Notes: generated by a model from the letters alone, not told the origin. A stretch of DNA of 64,000 nt from Isoptericola halotolerans (GCF_013149785.1 NZ_JABEZU010000003.1:62001-126000); one strand, 5' to 3'. Shown: positions 1 to 10,253, numbered from the stretch's first letter. Numbers and translations are program-made.

Positions 1-1150
<1,150 letters not shown>

Positions 1151-1244
1151 GCTCTGGCGCGACGGTTCGACCCGGTGCACCGGCCGATGAGCACCACCTC
1201 GCCGCCCTGGTTTCTGCTCGGGCGACGTCGCTGACACCCCGAGG

Positions 1245-1595
1245 TCAGTCCAGGTCGAGGTGCAGCCTCAGCGCGTCCTCGACGGCCGCGAGTTGTTCAC
1301 GTGTCAGGCGGCCCGCACGTTCGACCAGTCGTGAGACGTCCAACGCCCGAACCTGCTCTGCCTGCGCCTTGGAGTCGCGTGGCAGTCCGGAGGACTCCTG
1401 GTCGATCAGCACCTGGAACGTCAGCACCCGGCGAGTGCTGCTCGTCAGTGGCACGACCGTGAGGACGCCGCGTCCGAGGCGTCGCGCCACCCTGTTGTGC
1501 GCGTCGTGGGACACGATGACGACCGGCCGGACCTTGTCGGACTTGGAACCTCGCGAGGGGTCGAGGTCCGCGAGCCAGATCTCACCGCGGTGCAT
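1245..1595 (-). CDS. MazF-family endoribonuclease toxin
   Basis: Predicted 116-residue toxin of the MazF/PemK family, which cleaves single-stranded RNA at short specific sites and halts growth when free of its antitoxin. The start MHRGEIWLADLDP, the KVRPVVIVS strand and the VVPLTSS segment are the family hallmarks; the RGEIW Arg/Glu region and the Thr-Ser of PLTSS belong to the active-site face. Its ATG lies inside the last codons of the upstream antitoxin gene (14-base overlap), so the two are almost certainly co-translated. A longer open frame exists upstream of the ATG but lies within the antitoxin gene. The target RNA sequence cannot be predicted. Confidence 0.9.
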   Translation of the reverse strand: MHRGEIWLADLDPSRGSKSDKVRPVVIVSHDAHNRVARRLGRGVLTVVPLTSSTRRVLTFQVLIDQESSGLPRDSKAQAEQVRALDVSRLVERAGRLTREQLAAVEDALRLHLDLD

Positions 1596-1815
1596 CGGCG
1601 TCCAGTCCGTCGCCGACGGTCGCATCCCAGGCGTCGGCATCGTCCGAGTCCGCCCACTCCTCGATCGCCTCGGCGTACTCGGCCTCCAGGTCACGGGCCT
1701 GCAACGCCTTGATCGCGGCATGGATCGTCGCCGAGCGTGAGGACAGTCCCACGCGCTCGGCGTAGGCATCCAGGTAGCGCAGATCTTGCTCCCGCAGGCT
1801 CACACTGACTTTCAT
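1582..1815 (-). CDS. Ribbon-helix-helix antitoxin (MazE9-like) for the downstream MazF
   Basis: Predicted 77-residue protein. The first residues, MKVSVSLREQDLRYLD, form the beta strand and first helix of a ribbon-helix-helix DNA-binding fold, followed by an acidic C-terminal tail (EYAEAIEEWADSDDADAWD) that typically threads into the toxin. It should neutralise MazF and repress its own promoter as a dimer. The ATG at 1813-1815 is chosen over an in-frame ATG 11 codons upstream because the RHH strand starts here. A -10-like TAGCAT on the minus strand (1823-1828) ends 7 nt upstream, suggesting a leaderless mRNA. The antitoxin precedes the toxin, the usual order. Confidence 0.85.
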   Translation of the reverse strand: MKVSVSLREQDLRYLDAYAERVGLSSRSATIHAAIKALQARDLEAEYAEAIEEWADSDDADAWDATVGDGLDADAPR

Positions 1816-1907
1816 ACCCTTGATGCTACTCCGGTAGTCCGCTCCCATGCCCGGGACTCGGAGGGGACACCCGAGTGCCCGGTGCGCGCAGCGGATAGCC
1901 TGCTCGG
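1816..1907. promoter_or_regulatory. Divergent promoter region between antitoxin and pat
   Basis: This 92-bp region separates two divergent genes. On the plus strand TAGCCT (1896-1901) ends 6 nt before the pat ATG; on the minus strand TAGCAT (1823-1828) ends 7 nt before the antitoxin ATG. Both spacings would place transcription starts at or next to the start codon (leaderless mRNAs). No clear -35 hexamers or RHH operator repeats were recognised. Assignment is from spacing and hexamer match only. Confidence 0.45.
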
Positions 1908-4628
1908 ATGGAGGATCTGCGCCCCGCCCCCTACCCGGTCGAGTGGGAGGCCGACGTCGTGCTGCGCGACGGCACCACGATGCACGTGCGCCCGATCCGG
2001 CCCGACGACGCCGATGCGATCCAGCGGTTCCAGGAGGGCCAGTCGGAGCGGTCCGCGTACTTCCGGTTCTTCGCGCCCATCAAGCGGCTCACGGACCGTG
2101 AGCTCTCGCGCCTCGTCACCCTCGACCACCAGGACCGCGTCGCCCTGGTCGCGGTCCGCCCCGGGACGGACGACGACGGCGCCGAGCGCGACGACGTCCT
2201 CGGCGTCGCCCGGTTCGACGTCATCACCGACGGCGAGGCGGAGGTCGCGTTCAACATCGCCGACTCCGTGCAGGGCAAGGGTCTGGCCTCCGTGCTCCTG
2301 GAGCACGTCGCGGCGGCCGCGCGCGAGCGCGGGGTGCGGCGCTTCACGGCGGAGGTCCTGCCGCAGAACTCCTCGATGCTCGGGGTCTTCCGCGACGCGG
2401 GCTACGAGATCAGCCAGCACCTGGACGACGGCATCGTCTCCGTCGGCATCGACCTCGACCCCACCGAGCGCTCTCGCGCCGTCATGGCCGACCGGGAGCA
2501 CCGCGCCGAGGCGCGCTCGATGGCGGGCCTGCTGTCGGCGCGCCGCGTCCTGCTGGTCGGGCCCGGCCGGGGGGAGCAGGGGCACGACGACGGCACCCCC
2601 GAGGCGCTGCTCGCCCGTCGCGTCCTGGACGCCCAGGTCAACGACCCCGGCGACACCGAGCTCGTCGTCCTCGACCCGCCCGGCGACGTGCCCGACGGCG
2701 TGGAGCACGCGGCCGGGTGGGACGCCGTCGGGCAGGTCGATCTCGCCCTGCTGGCCGTGGAGCCCGACGACGCCGTGGACACCGTCCGGCGGATCGCCGC
2801 CACCGGGGCGCGCGGCGTCGTCGTGCTGTCCGGCGGGTACGCCGAGGCCGGCACCGACGGCCTGGAACGCCGCCGCGAGCTGCTGCGCACCGCGCACGCC
2901 GCCGGGATGCGCGTCGTGGGGCCGGTCTCCTACGGGGTGCTCACCACCACGCCGGGTGCCGCCCTGCGCGCCAGCCTCGCCCTGCACCCGCCGCGGCCCG
3001 GCGTCGTCGGCCTCTTCTGCCAGTCGGCGGCGGCCGCCGTCACCCTGGCCGCGACGTTGGAACGGCGCGGACTCGGTGTCTCGTCGATGGTCTCTGCGGG
3101 CCACCGCGCCGACGTCTCCGGCAACGACCTCATGCAGTACTGGCAGGACGACGACGCCACCGAGGTCGTGTGCCTGTACCTGGAGTCCATCGGCAACCCG
3201 CGCAAGTTCTCCCGCATCGCGCGGCGGCTGTCCGCCGTCAAGCCGGTGGTGGTGGCCACCGCGGGCCGGTCCGGCCAGGTGGTCCCGCCCGGGCACGCCG
3301 TGCGCGCCACGCACGCCCCGCGACGGCTGCTGGACGAGCTGCTGCGCCAGTCCGGCGTCATCCAGGCCGCCAACACCCACCAGCTCATGGACATCGCCCA
3401 GGTCCTCGCCCACCAGCCGCTCCCGGCCGGGGGCCGCGTGGGGATCCTCGCGTCCTCGGCGGCGCTCGCTGCCCTCGTCGCGGAGGCCGCGGCGTCAGCC
3501 GGCCTGACCGTGGCCGCCTCCAGCGACTTCCTGCGCCCGCACGCCCGCGAGGAGCAGATCGCCCAGACCGTCGACGCGCTCTACGCACCCGGCGCGTGCG
3601 ACGCTGTCGTCGTCGTGGACGTGCCCGTCGTCCAGCCGCGTACCGGGGCGATCGCCCGGGCGGTGGCCGAGGCCGCCGCCCGCACCGGGCGCACCACCGT
3701 CGCCTCCATGCTCGGGCTGCACGGCATGCCGGACGAGCTCACCGCCGAGGCGCCCGACGGCCGCATCGTCCGCATCCCGGCGTTCTCCACGCCCGAGGAC
3801 GCCGTCGTCGCGCTCGGCAAGGTGGTCGAGCACGCCGGCTCCCGGGCCGAGGAGCGCGGCCACTACGTGATGCCCGACGGCGTGGACGCGCGCCGGGCGC
3901 GCCGCCTCGTCACCGGCTGGCTCGCCGGGCGTGACGCGTGCGACCTCGACGCCGACGAGGCCGCCGAGCTGCTCGCCTGCTACGGCCTGCGCCTGTGGCC
4001 GTCCCGGCAGGTCAGCACGCCCGAGGAGGCGGTCGCCGTCGCGGACGAGCTCGGCTGGCCCGTCGCGCTGAAGAGCGCCTCGCCCGCGCTGCGGCACCGC
4101 AGCGACCTCGGGGGAGTGCGGCTCGACATCGCCGACGCCGCCGAGCTGCGCGCCGACGTCGCCCGGATGCGGGAGAACGCCGCCACGGTGCTCGGCGTGC
4201 AGGACGCGGTCTTCGAGGTCCAGTCCATGGCGCCGGTGGGGGTCTCCTGCGTGATCCGCTGCGCCGAGGACCCGCTGTTCGGCCCGATGGTGTCCTTCGG
4301 GCTGGCCGGCGACGCCGTCGACCTGCTCGACGACGTCGCGCACGGCATCCCGCCCCTGACCGACGTGGACGTCTCGGCCCTGGTGAGCACCGTGCGCGCC
4401 GCGCCGCGGCTGTACGGCTACGGGGGAGCGCCGCCCGCGGACGTCGACGCGCTCGAGGACGTCCTCGCCCGTGTCTCCGTCATGGCCGACGACCTGCCCG
4501 AGCTCGCCTCCCTGGAGCTGTACCCCGTGACGGTGGCCGAGCAGGGCGCCTCGGTGCTGCACGCCACCGTGCGGCTGCGCCCCGCGGGCCGCCGCGCCGA
4601 CTCCCTGCGCCGCGCCCTGCCGGGCTGA
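1908..4628 (+). CDS. Pat-type protein lysine acetyltransferase: N-terminal GNAT fused to ADP-forming acyl-CoA synthetase-like domains
   Basis: Predicted 906-residue cytoplasmic protein. Residues about 20-185 form a GNAT acetyltransferase with the acetyl-CoA loop VQGKGLA at 121-127. The rest resembles NDP-forming acyl-CoA synthetases: a CoA-binding Rossmann region from about 205, a succinyl-CoA-ligase-like domain containing ADVSGNDLMQYW, and a C-terminal ATP-grasp with VALKSASPALRHRSDLGGV. GNAT-first order is typical of actinobacterial Pat, reversed relative to Salmonella Pat; these enzymes acetylate and inactivate acyl-CoA synthetases. The segment where active synthetases carry a catalytic-His SHTG-type motif reads VPPGHAVRATHAP, and the CoA-binding glycine loop is poor, so the large part is probably regulatory. 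Putative leaderless start at 1908. Confidence 0.85.
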   Translation: MEDLRPAPYPVEWEADVVLRDGTTMHVRPIRPDDADAIQRFQEGQSERSAYFRFFAPIKRLTDRELSRLVTLDHQDRVALVAVRPGTDDDGAERDDVLGVARFDVITDGEAEVAFNIADSVQGKGLASVLLEHVAAAARERGVRRFTAEVLPQNSSMLGVFRDAGYEISQHLDDGIVSVGIDLDPTERSRAVMADREHRAEARSMAGLLSARRVLLVGPGRGEQGHDDGTPEALLARRVLDAQVNDPGDTELVVLDPPGDVPDGVEHAAGWDAVGQVDLALLAVEPDDAVDTVRRIAATGARGVVVLSGGYAEAGTDGLERRRELLRTAHAAGMRVVGPVSYGVLTTTPGAALRASLALHPPRPGVVGLFCQSAAAAVTLAATLERRGLGVSSMVSAGHRADVSGNDLMQYWQDDDATEVVCLYLESIGNPRKFSRIARRLSAVKPVVVATAGRSGQVVPPGHAVRATHAPRRLLDELLRQSGVIQAANTHQLMDIAQVLAHQPLPAGGRVGILASSAALAALVAEAAASAGLTVAASSDFLRPHAREEQIAQTVDALYAPGACDAVVVVDVPVVQPRTGAIARAVAEAAARTGRTTVASMLGLHGMPDELTAEAPDGRIVRIPAFSTPEDAVVALGKVVEHAGSRAEERGHYVMPDGVDARRARRLVTGWLAGRDACDLDADEAAELLACYGLRLWPSRQVSTPEEAVAVADELGWPVALKSASPALRHRSDLGGVRLDIADAAELRADVARMRENAATVLGVQDAVFEVQSMAPVGVSCVIRCAEDPLFGPMVSFGLAGDAVDLLDDVAHGIPPLTDVDVSALVSTVRAAPRLYGYGGAPPADVDALEDVLARVSVMADDLPELASLELYPVTVAEQGASVLHATVRLRPAGRRADSLRRALPG

Positions 4629-4695
4629 CGGCGGCGTGCGACTGCTCTGTCCACAGCAGGTCACACGGCGTTGCCAGGAGTGGGAAGATGGGCGG

Positions 4696-5295
4696 GTGCC
4701 TTCTGCGACCGCCCGCAAGAACCTTCGCGACGACCTGACCGCCCACGTGTTCCGGGCCGGGTACTACCCGGACCTGGTCAACGACGTGATCGACGTCGCG
4801 CTCGCCGACGAGCCCGTCCTCGCGCACCTCGTCCAGGCGGAGACCACGTTCGACAGCCAGGTGCGCCGTCACCTGACCGTCCTCGTGCTGACCCCGACGC
4901 GCCTGGTCGCCGCGCACGTCGACGACCACGAGGGCGACGCCGCCAACCCGTCGTCCGCCGCGGCCACCACCGAGGCCGTACCCCTCGGCGAGGTGCGGTC
5001 CGTCGCGCTCACGCACGTCGTGGCCGAGCCCGCCGACCACCGGCCCGGGGACAGCGCCGCCGAGCTGACGCTCGCGGTCGGCTGGGGCGCGGTCTCCCGC
5101 CTCGACCTCGAGCCCGCGACGTGCCCGGACCCGAACTGCGAGGCCGACCACGGGTACACCGGGCAGATCACACCCGACGACATCGTCGTGCGGGTCTCCG
5201 ACGCCGCCGAGGGGCGCGACGCCGTGCGCCGTGCCGCCGCGTTCGCCCGCGAGCTCTCGGCCGCCACCGGGGTGGGCGGGCGCCCCACCCGATGA
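4696..5295 (+). CDS. DUF5998 family protein
   Basis: Predicted 199-residue cytoplasmic protein of unknown function, conserved in actinobacteria next to the phosphodiesterase that follows. It begins with a helical segment (LRDDLTAHVFRAGYYPDLVNDVIDVAL), then alternating strands, and carries a CPDPNCEADHGYTG segment with two Cys and a His that could bind metal or form a disulfide. The GTG start at 4696 lies 6 nt after GAAGAT (4684-4689), a -10-like hexamer. The in-frame region further upstream overlaps the spacer after pat and has no support. Its stop overlaps the next start by 4 bases, so the two are translationally coupled. No enzymatic motif was recognised. Confidence 0.75.
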   Translation: MPSATARKNLRDDLTAHVFRAGYYPDLVNDVIDVALADEPVLAHLVQAETTFDSQVRRHLTVLVLTPTRLVAAHVDDHEGDAANPSSAAATTEAVPLGEVRSVALTHVVAEPADHRPGDSAAELTLAVGWGAVSRLDLEPATCPDPNCEADHGYTGQITPDDIVVRVSDAAEGRDAVRRAAAFARELSAATGVGGRPTR

Positions 5296-6500
5296 CCGCG
5301 ATCCCGCTGCCCGACGACCTCGTCGCGCCGTCCTACGGCACCGACTCCCTGGCCGCGGTCCTCCCGGCAGCCGCCGGCTGCCTCGGCGTGGACGTCACCA
5401 CCAGCACCGGCCTGCGGTCGACCGCCTGCGCGGCCGCGCTGGGTCTGCCGGCCGCGCGGCGCGTCGTCGTCGTCATGGTGGACGGCCTCGGCCTGCACAA
5501 CCTCGCCGAGCGCGGCGGGCACGCACCGTTCCTGCGCCGCCTGCTGCCCGAAGCGCACTCGTTGGTGACCAGCTTCCCGTCGACGACGGCGGCCGCGCTC
5601 GCCACCTTCGGCACCGGCACCGCACCGGGCCTGACCGGCATGCTGGGGTACACCCAGCGCAACCCCGCCACCGGCGGGCTGGCCACCATGGTGTCCTGGC
5701 AGGAGCAGTCCGACCCGTACCGGCCCGAGCCCAAGACCTCTGCGCCGCTGGGCACCGACCCGGCCGACCTGCAGCGCGAGCCCACGGTCTTCGAGGCGCT
5801 CGGCGCCGGGGTCAGTGTCGTGGCCCCCGGTCCTGCCAAGTTCGCCGGGTCCGGCATGACGCGCGCCGCCCTGCGCGGACCGCGCTACGTGGTGGCCGAG
5901 ACGTTCGCCGAGCGCGTCGACGCGACGCTGCGGGCCCTGCGCGACGACGGGCTCGTCTACCTCTACCAGGGCGAGGTCGACGCGGTCGGGCACCAGCACG
6001 GACCGGACTCGTGGCAGTGGGGCGACGCGCTGGAGGCCACCGACGCCGAGCTGCGCCGCCTCGCCGCGAGCGTCCCGGCCGGCACCCTGATCCTCGTCAC
6101 CGCCGACCACGGCCAGGTCACGACCGACCCCGCCCGCCAGCACGACGTCGCCGCCGTCCCCGCCCTCGACCAGGACGTCGCCCTGCTCGGTGGCGAGCCG
6201 CGCATGACCCACGTCTACGCCGCCCCCGGCGCGGACCCCGCGGGGATCGCGCAGCGGTGGGCCGCCACGCTGGGTGAGGACGCCGTCGTCGTGCCGCGCG
6301 ACGCCGCGACCGACGCCGGCTGGCTCGGGCCCGTGGCCGACCACGTGCTGCCCGCGGTGGGTGACGTGCTCGTCGCCGCGCGGGGGAGGGCCACCGTCGT
6401 CGACTCCCGGCTGCACTCCGCCAACGCCCGGCGCATGCCGGGCGTCCACGGGTCGCTGACGCCCACCGAGATGGTCGTCCCGCTGCTCGTCGCCTTCTGA
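5292..6500 (+). CDS. Alkaline phosphatase superfamily / nucleotide pyrophosphatase-phosphodiesterase
   Basis: Predicted 402-residue enzyme of the type I phosphodiesterase/nucleotide pyrophosphatase group. The metal Asp lies in VVVVMVDGLG, the nucleophile Thr in TSFPSTTAAALATFGTG, DAVGHQHGP supplies an Asp/His pair, and VTADHGQV a further Asp-His; LHSANARRMPGVHGSLTPTE closes the site. It should hydrolyse a phosphodiester or phosphomonoester with two divalent metals. No signal peptide is visible, so it is probably cytoplasmic despite the superfamily's frequent secretion. It is coupled to DUF5998 (ATGA overlap) and followed by thymidine kinase after 26 bp, matching a conserved actinobacterial order. 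The physiological substrate is unknown. Confidence 0.85.
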   Translation: MTAIPLPDDLVAPSYGTDSLAAVLPAAAGCLGVDVTTSTGLRSTACAAALGLPAARRVVVVMVDGLGLHNLAERGGHAPFLRRLLPEAHSLVTSFPSTTAAALATFGTGTAPGLTGMLGYTQRNPATGGLATMVSWQEQSDPYRPEPKTSAPLGTDPADLQREPTVFEALGAGVSVVAPGPAKFAGSGMTRAALRGPRYVVAETFAERVDATLRALRDDGLVYLYQGEVDAVGHQHGPDSWQWGDALEATDAELRRLAASVPAGTLILVTADHGQVTTDPARQHDVAAVPALDQDVALLGGEPRMTHVYAAPGADPAGIAQRWAATLGEDAVVVPRDAATDAGWLGPVADHVLPAVGDVLVAARGRATVVDSRLHSANARRMPGVHGSLTPTEMVVPLLVAF

Positions 6501-6526
6501 ACACCGCCGTCTGACAGGATCTGAGC

Positions 6527-7171
6527 ATGGCCGAGCTCGTCTTCTTCTCCGGGACCATGGACAGCGGCAAGTCGACGCTGGCCCTGCAGACGGACCACAA
6601 CCACCGCGCCCGCGGACGCCACGGCATCATCTTCACGCGCAACGACCGCGCCGGCGCGGCCCGGCTGTCGTCGCGGCTCGGCCTCGAGGTCGACGCGCGC
6701 GAGGTCACCGAGGACACCGACTTCTGGCAGGTCATCACCGCCGAGCGGCAGCACGGCCACGTCGTGGACTACCTGGTGTGCGACGAGGCGCAGTTCTACT
6801 CGCCCGCGCAGGTCGAGCAGCTCGCGCGCCTGGTCGACGAGATCGAGATGGACGTCTTCGCGTTCGGCATCACCGCCGACTTCCGCACCCGGTTGTTCCC
6901 CGGCTCGGCACGTCTCGTGGAGCTCGCCGACCGCATGGAGGTGCTGCAGGTGCAGTCCCTGTGCTGGTGCGGGGCGCGGGCCACCCACAACGCCCGGACC
7001 GTCGGCGGGGTCATGGTCGTCGAGGGCGACCAGGTCGTCGTCGGGGACGTCGCCTCCGGGGCGGAGGTCGCCTACGAGGTGCTGTGCCGCCGGCACCACA
7101 TGCGACGGATGACCCAAGACACCGCCCGGCGGCTCGCGCCGTCGACGGACACGCTGCTCGACATGCACTGA
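6527..7171 (+). CDS. tdk: Thymidine kinase (TK1 type)
   Basis: Predicted 214-residue cytosolic kinase that phosphorylates thymidine to dTMP with ATP in nucleotide salvage. The P-loop is FFSGTMDSGKST at residues 6-17, the catalytic Glu lies in CDEAQFY, and the lid zinc site is made by CWCG and the later LCRRHH. Length and order match bacterial TK1-type enzymes. The -10-like CAGGAT (6515-6520) ends 6 nt before the ATG, arguing for a leaderless transcript separate from the phosphodiesterase upstream, although read-through is also possible over the 26-bp gap. The dUTPase at 11.2 kb is a second dTTP-related enzyme in the window. Confidence 0.95.
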   Translation: MAELVFFSGTMDSGKSTLALQTDHNHRARGRHGIIFTRNDRAGAARLSSRLGLEVDAREVTEDTDFWQVITAERQHGHVVDYLVCDEAQFYSPAQVEQLARLVDEIEMDVFAFGITADFRTRLFPGSARLVELADRMEVLQVQSLCWCGARATHNARTVGGVMVVEGDQVVVGDVASGAEVAYEVLCRRHHMRRMTQDTARRLAPSTDTLLDMH

Positions 7172-7186
7172 GCGGTGCGACCGGCC

Positions 7187-8422
7187 TCAGGACGAGGGGC
7201 GCGCACCGCCGAACACGATCTCGTCCCAGCTCGGCACCTGCGCGCGCCCCTTGCGCGGGGAGCGCCGACCGGACTTGCCCGGCTTGGGCGGGGCGGGGAC
7301 GTCGCCCAGGACCGCCGACGGCACGGGCGCCGCAGTGCCCGGCACCACCGGTTCGGTCGCCACGGGGTCCGAGGTCACGGGCTCCGCAACCACCGGGTCG
7401 GTCGCCGTCGGTCCGGGACCGTCCGTACCTGGCGTCGACGGTGAACCTTCCGGGCCGCTCGCGGCTCCCCGGTCGGTCTCCGGCTCGGTGGCCGGTGACC
7501 CGCTGCCACGCGCGGAGCCGGTCTCCGGCGCAGGGTCCTCGTCCGTGGCCTGCTCGGCGGGCGCTGCGCCCGGCGAGTCGGCCGAGCCGGCGCTGCGCGA
7601 GGCACGCTGCGCGTCGCGCCGCGCACCGAGGTCGACCACGCTCGCGCCGTCGTCGGGCACGGGTGGGGGTGTCAGATCGAGGGGCAGCTCCTGGTCCTGC
7701 GGGCCGGCGTCGCTGCGTCGGGGCCGTTGCGCCGGACGCTGACCGCGCCGACCTGCCAGGTCGTCGAGCAGCCGTGCCGTGGCGTCGCCCGCCGGATCGG
7801 GTGGTGCGGGGCGTCGCCGGTCGACCACGCCGGGCACGCCCAGCACCTCGGGGGAGACCGGGTCGTCGGGCTGCCCGAGCCAGCGCGCCTCGTCGTCCAG
7901 CGCGACCACGACGCGGCCCTTGGGGTCGAACGACCAGCGGGCGGTGCGCTCGCGCTCCCCGGCGGTGAAGCGGACCTCCACGTGCCACGGGGCGTTGCCC
8001 TCGCGCCGGGCGGTCCACGTGGCCTCGCCCTCGCGGACGCCCCGCGCGGCCAGACGGCTGTCCGCCAGCTCACCCAGGTCGGTCTTCCCCTCGGGGTCGA
8101 CGTGGTGGGTGCGCACCTGGTTGACGACGTGGTCGCGTTCGGTGATGACCGGCCACTCGTAGCGGCGCACGTGCTCCAGGGGAAGCCCGGAGGTCTCGGC
8201 CAGGTCCTCGGCCGTCGCCCCGGCGCGCAGTCGTGCCTGCACCTCGCGGGGACGCAGCGTCGCCGCGGACTCGGCCTGCAGCGCCTCGGTCCGCGGCCTG
8301 TCGCGACGGACCGCGGCCCGCAGCGCCTCGGTGATCGTCAAGGTGTGCTCGACGCCGTCCGGGCCGCGCAGGACCAGGCGCTCGGCGTCCTCGTGCAACG
8401 TCACGAGCTCGAGCTCTGCCAT
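7187..8422 (-). CDS. sepH: Septation protein SepH (DUF3071)
   Basis: Predicted 411-residue actinobacterial cell-division protein. SepH binds FtsZ and promotes assembly of division filaments. The N-terminal domain (about 1-230) matches DUF3071, starting MAELELVTLHEDAERLVLRG, with a helix-turn-helix-like stretch (LRPREVQARLRAGATAEDLAETSGLPLEHVRRY, here described in pieces in the family). A long low-complexity region rich in Pro, Ala, Thr and Asp follows. The extreme C-terminus carries the conserved QVPSWDEIVFGG motif. AGGAGG lies about 5 nt upstream of the ATG. It converges on tdk, with 15 bp between the two stops. Confidence 0.9.
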   Translation of the reverse strand: MAELELVTLHEDAERLVLRGPDGVEHTLTITEALRAAVRRDRPRTEALQAESAATLRPREVQARLRAGATAEDLAETSGLPLEHVRRYEWPVITERDHVVNQVRTHHVDPEGKTDLGELADSRLAARGVREGEATWTARREGNAPWHVEVRFTAGERERTARWSFDPKGRVVVALDDEARWLGQPDDPVSPEVLGVPGVVDRRRPAPPDPAGDATARLLDDLAGRRGQRPAQRPRRSDAGPQDQELPLDLTPPPVPDDGASVVDLGARRDAQRASRSAGSADSPGAAPAEQATDEDPAPETGSARGSGSPATEPETDRGAASGPEGSPSTPGTDGPGPTATDPVVAEPVTSDPVATEPVVPGTAAPVPSAVLGDVPAPPKPGKSGRRSPRKGRAQVPSWDEIVFGGARPSS

Positions 8423-8560
8423 GGTTCCTCCTCACGCCCGCCCGCACGGCGGGCCCGCTCGTTCGAGGGTGCCACCCGTGACGGCCCGCCGCGTGCAGGC
8501 GCGTCGGTGTGCCGCGAATCCTCGGTTGCTCGTGGCCCGGGCGCTGGACAGGATGACCCC

Positions 8561-9226
8561 GTGGAGAACCTGATGGCCGGAGTCAGCGTCCTCGAGACGG
8601 CAGCCGTCTTCGTCGCGGCGGTCTCCGGGGCGCTGGCCGCCGTGCGCAAGCGGTTCGACCTGTTCGGCGTGCTGGTGCTGGCCTGGGTGTGCGGGCTCGG
8701 CGGCGGCATCCTGCGCGACCTGCTCATCGGCGACACCCCGCCGGTGGGCATCTCGAGCTGGCGGCTGGTCGTCGCGGCGCTCGCGGCGGGACTGGTCACG
8801 TTCGTGCTGCACCCGGGGCTGGCCCGGCTGCGCCGCTCCGTGGTCGTGCTCGACGCCGCCGCGCTGTCGTTGTTCGTCGTCCAGGGCACGACCAAGTCGT
8901 TGGAGCTCGACGCCGGGCTGCTCGCCTCGCTCGTCGTCGGTGTCCTCACGGGCGTCGGGGGTGGTGTCCTGCGCGACATGCTCGTGGGCGAGACGCCCCT
9001 GATCTTCGCCGACCGGCAGCTCTACGCCGTCCCGGCGATCCTCGGCGCGGGCGCCGTCGTCGTGCTGTGGGAGACGGGGTGGTGGGCGTGGTGGTCCGCG
9101 CTGTGCGTCGTGGCCTTCGTGCTGGGCTTCCGGCTGCTGTCCCTCGCGCTCGGCTGGGTCGTGCCGCACGTCGGCGGCGGCTGGACCGGCCGGTGGGGCC
9201 GGGAATCGGGCAGGATGGACGGGTGA
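8561..9226 (+). CDS. TRIC/UPF0126-family membrane protein (putative cation channel)
   Basis: Predicted 221-residue integral membrane protein with about seven hydrophobic segments. The two family-diagnostic glycine-rich repeats GLGGGILRDLLIGDTPP and GVGGGVLRDMLVGETP show the internal two-fold repeat of prokaryotic trimeric intracellular cation channels (formerly UPF0126). Related proteins conduct monovalent cations; some are linked to glycine uptake. I start at GTG 8561 because the -10-like CAGGAT (8549-8554) ends exactly 6 nt before it, as in neighbouring genes; the ATG at 8573 is the alternative. It is divergent from sepH. Its stop overlaps the next GTG (GTGA), so the next gene is coupled. 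Confidence 0.85.
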   Translation: MENLMAGVSVLETAAVFVAAVSGALAAVRKRFDLFGVLVLAWVCGLGGGILRDLLIGDTPPVGISSWRLVVAALAAGLVTFVLHPGLARLRRSVVVLDAAALSLFVVQGTTKSLELDAGLLASLVVGVLTGVGGGVLRDMLVGETPLIFADRQLYAVPAILGAGAVVVLWETGWWAWWSALCVVAFVLGFRLLSLALGWVVPHVGGGWTGRWGRESGRMDG

Positions 9227-10065
9227 CCTCACAGCCTGCCCTCCCGTCCGCACCCGAGATCGCCGACCTGCGCTCCCTGGCCCGATCGCTCGCGCTCGAG
9301 GCCGGGGCGATGGTGCGTGGTGGCCGCCCCGACCGGGTCGTGGTCGCGGCCACGAAGTCCACCGACGTCGATCCGGTGACCGAGATGGACCGCGCCTCGG
9401 AGGCCCTGCTGCGCCGGCGTCTGGCCGCTCGCCGTCCGCAGGACGCGATCCTCGGTGAGGAGGGCGACGACGTCCCCGGCACGAGCGGTCTGACGTGGGT
9501 CGTGGATCCGATCGACGGGACCGTCAACTACCTGTACGGCATCGCCTCCTACGCCGTCTCCGTGGCCGTGGTGGCGGGCGGGACCGACCCGGCCACCTGG
9601 ACGCCGCTGGCCGGGGCCGTGCACTCCGTGGTGGACGGCGTGACCTGGACGGCGGCCCGCGGTCAGGGTGCTGAGAAGGACGGTCGGGAGCTGCGGGTGC
9701 GCGAGGCGACCTCGCTCGCGACCTGCCTGGTCGGCACCGGCTTCGGGTACGACGCGACGCGACGGGCGCACCAGGCCCGCGTGCTGGGGCAGGTGCTGCC
9801 CCGGGTGCGCGACATCCGCCGTCTCGGTGCGGCGGCCATCGACCTGTGCCTCCTCGCCGAGGGCTCCCTCGACCTCTACTACGAGCGTGGTCTCAACCCG
9901 TGGGACGTCGCCGCCGGAGGCCTGGTGGCCGTCGAGGCCGGTGCCGCGCTGTCCGGGCTGCGGGGAGCGCCCGCGACGCAGCTCATGACCGTCGCCGGGG
10001 CGCCGGCGCGGCAGACGGAGCTGGTGGCCCTGCTGGAGGCCGCTGACGCCGACGGGCTCGAGTGA
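9223..10065 (+). CDS. Inositol monophosphatase family protein (SuhB/HisN-like)
   Basis: Predicted 280-residue metal-dependent phosphatase of the inositol monophosphatase superfamily. Conserved motifs occur in order: LGEEG (first metal Glu), WVVDPIDGTVNYLYG (metal Asp pair), and NPWDVAAGGLVAVEAGA near the C-terminus. Substrates could be inositol phosphate, histidinol phosphate or PAP; the sequence does not decide. The GTG start overlaps the channel gene's stop by 4 bases. CAGGAT (9211-9216) also lies 6 nt upstream inside the preceding gene, so it may have its own leaderless start as well as coupling. Confidence 0.9.
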   Translation: MTSQPALPSAPEIADLRSLARSLALEAGAMVRGGRPDRVVVAATKSTDVDPVTEMDRASEALLRRRLAARRPQDAILGEEGDDVPGTSGLTWVVDPIDGTVNYLYGIASYAVSVAVVAGGTDPATWTPLAGAVHSVVDGVTWTAARGQGAEKDGRELRVREATSLATCLVGTGFGYDATRRAHQARVLGQVLPRVRDIRRLGAAAIDLCLLAEGSLDLYYERGLNPWDVAAGGLVAVEAGAALSGLRGAPATQLMTVAGAPARQTELVALLEAADADGLE

Positions 10066-10253
10066 CCCGGCGCGAGGCTGAGATCAGCTACTGTTTGCGC
10101 TGGTCAACCCGGGTGTGACCGGCGCGACACGGCGTCGTGTCGCGTACCCGCCACGAATAGTGCAGAATCCGGGGGCCGACCGGGAACAAAACCAGTCCGC
10201 CGAGCATTACCAGCGCGTACCGCCACCGACCCCCACGGAGTGTGACACCACAG

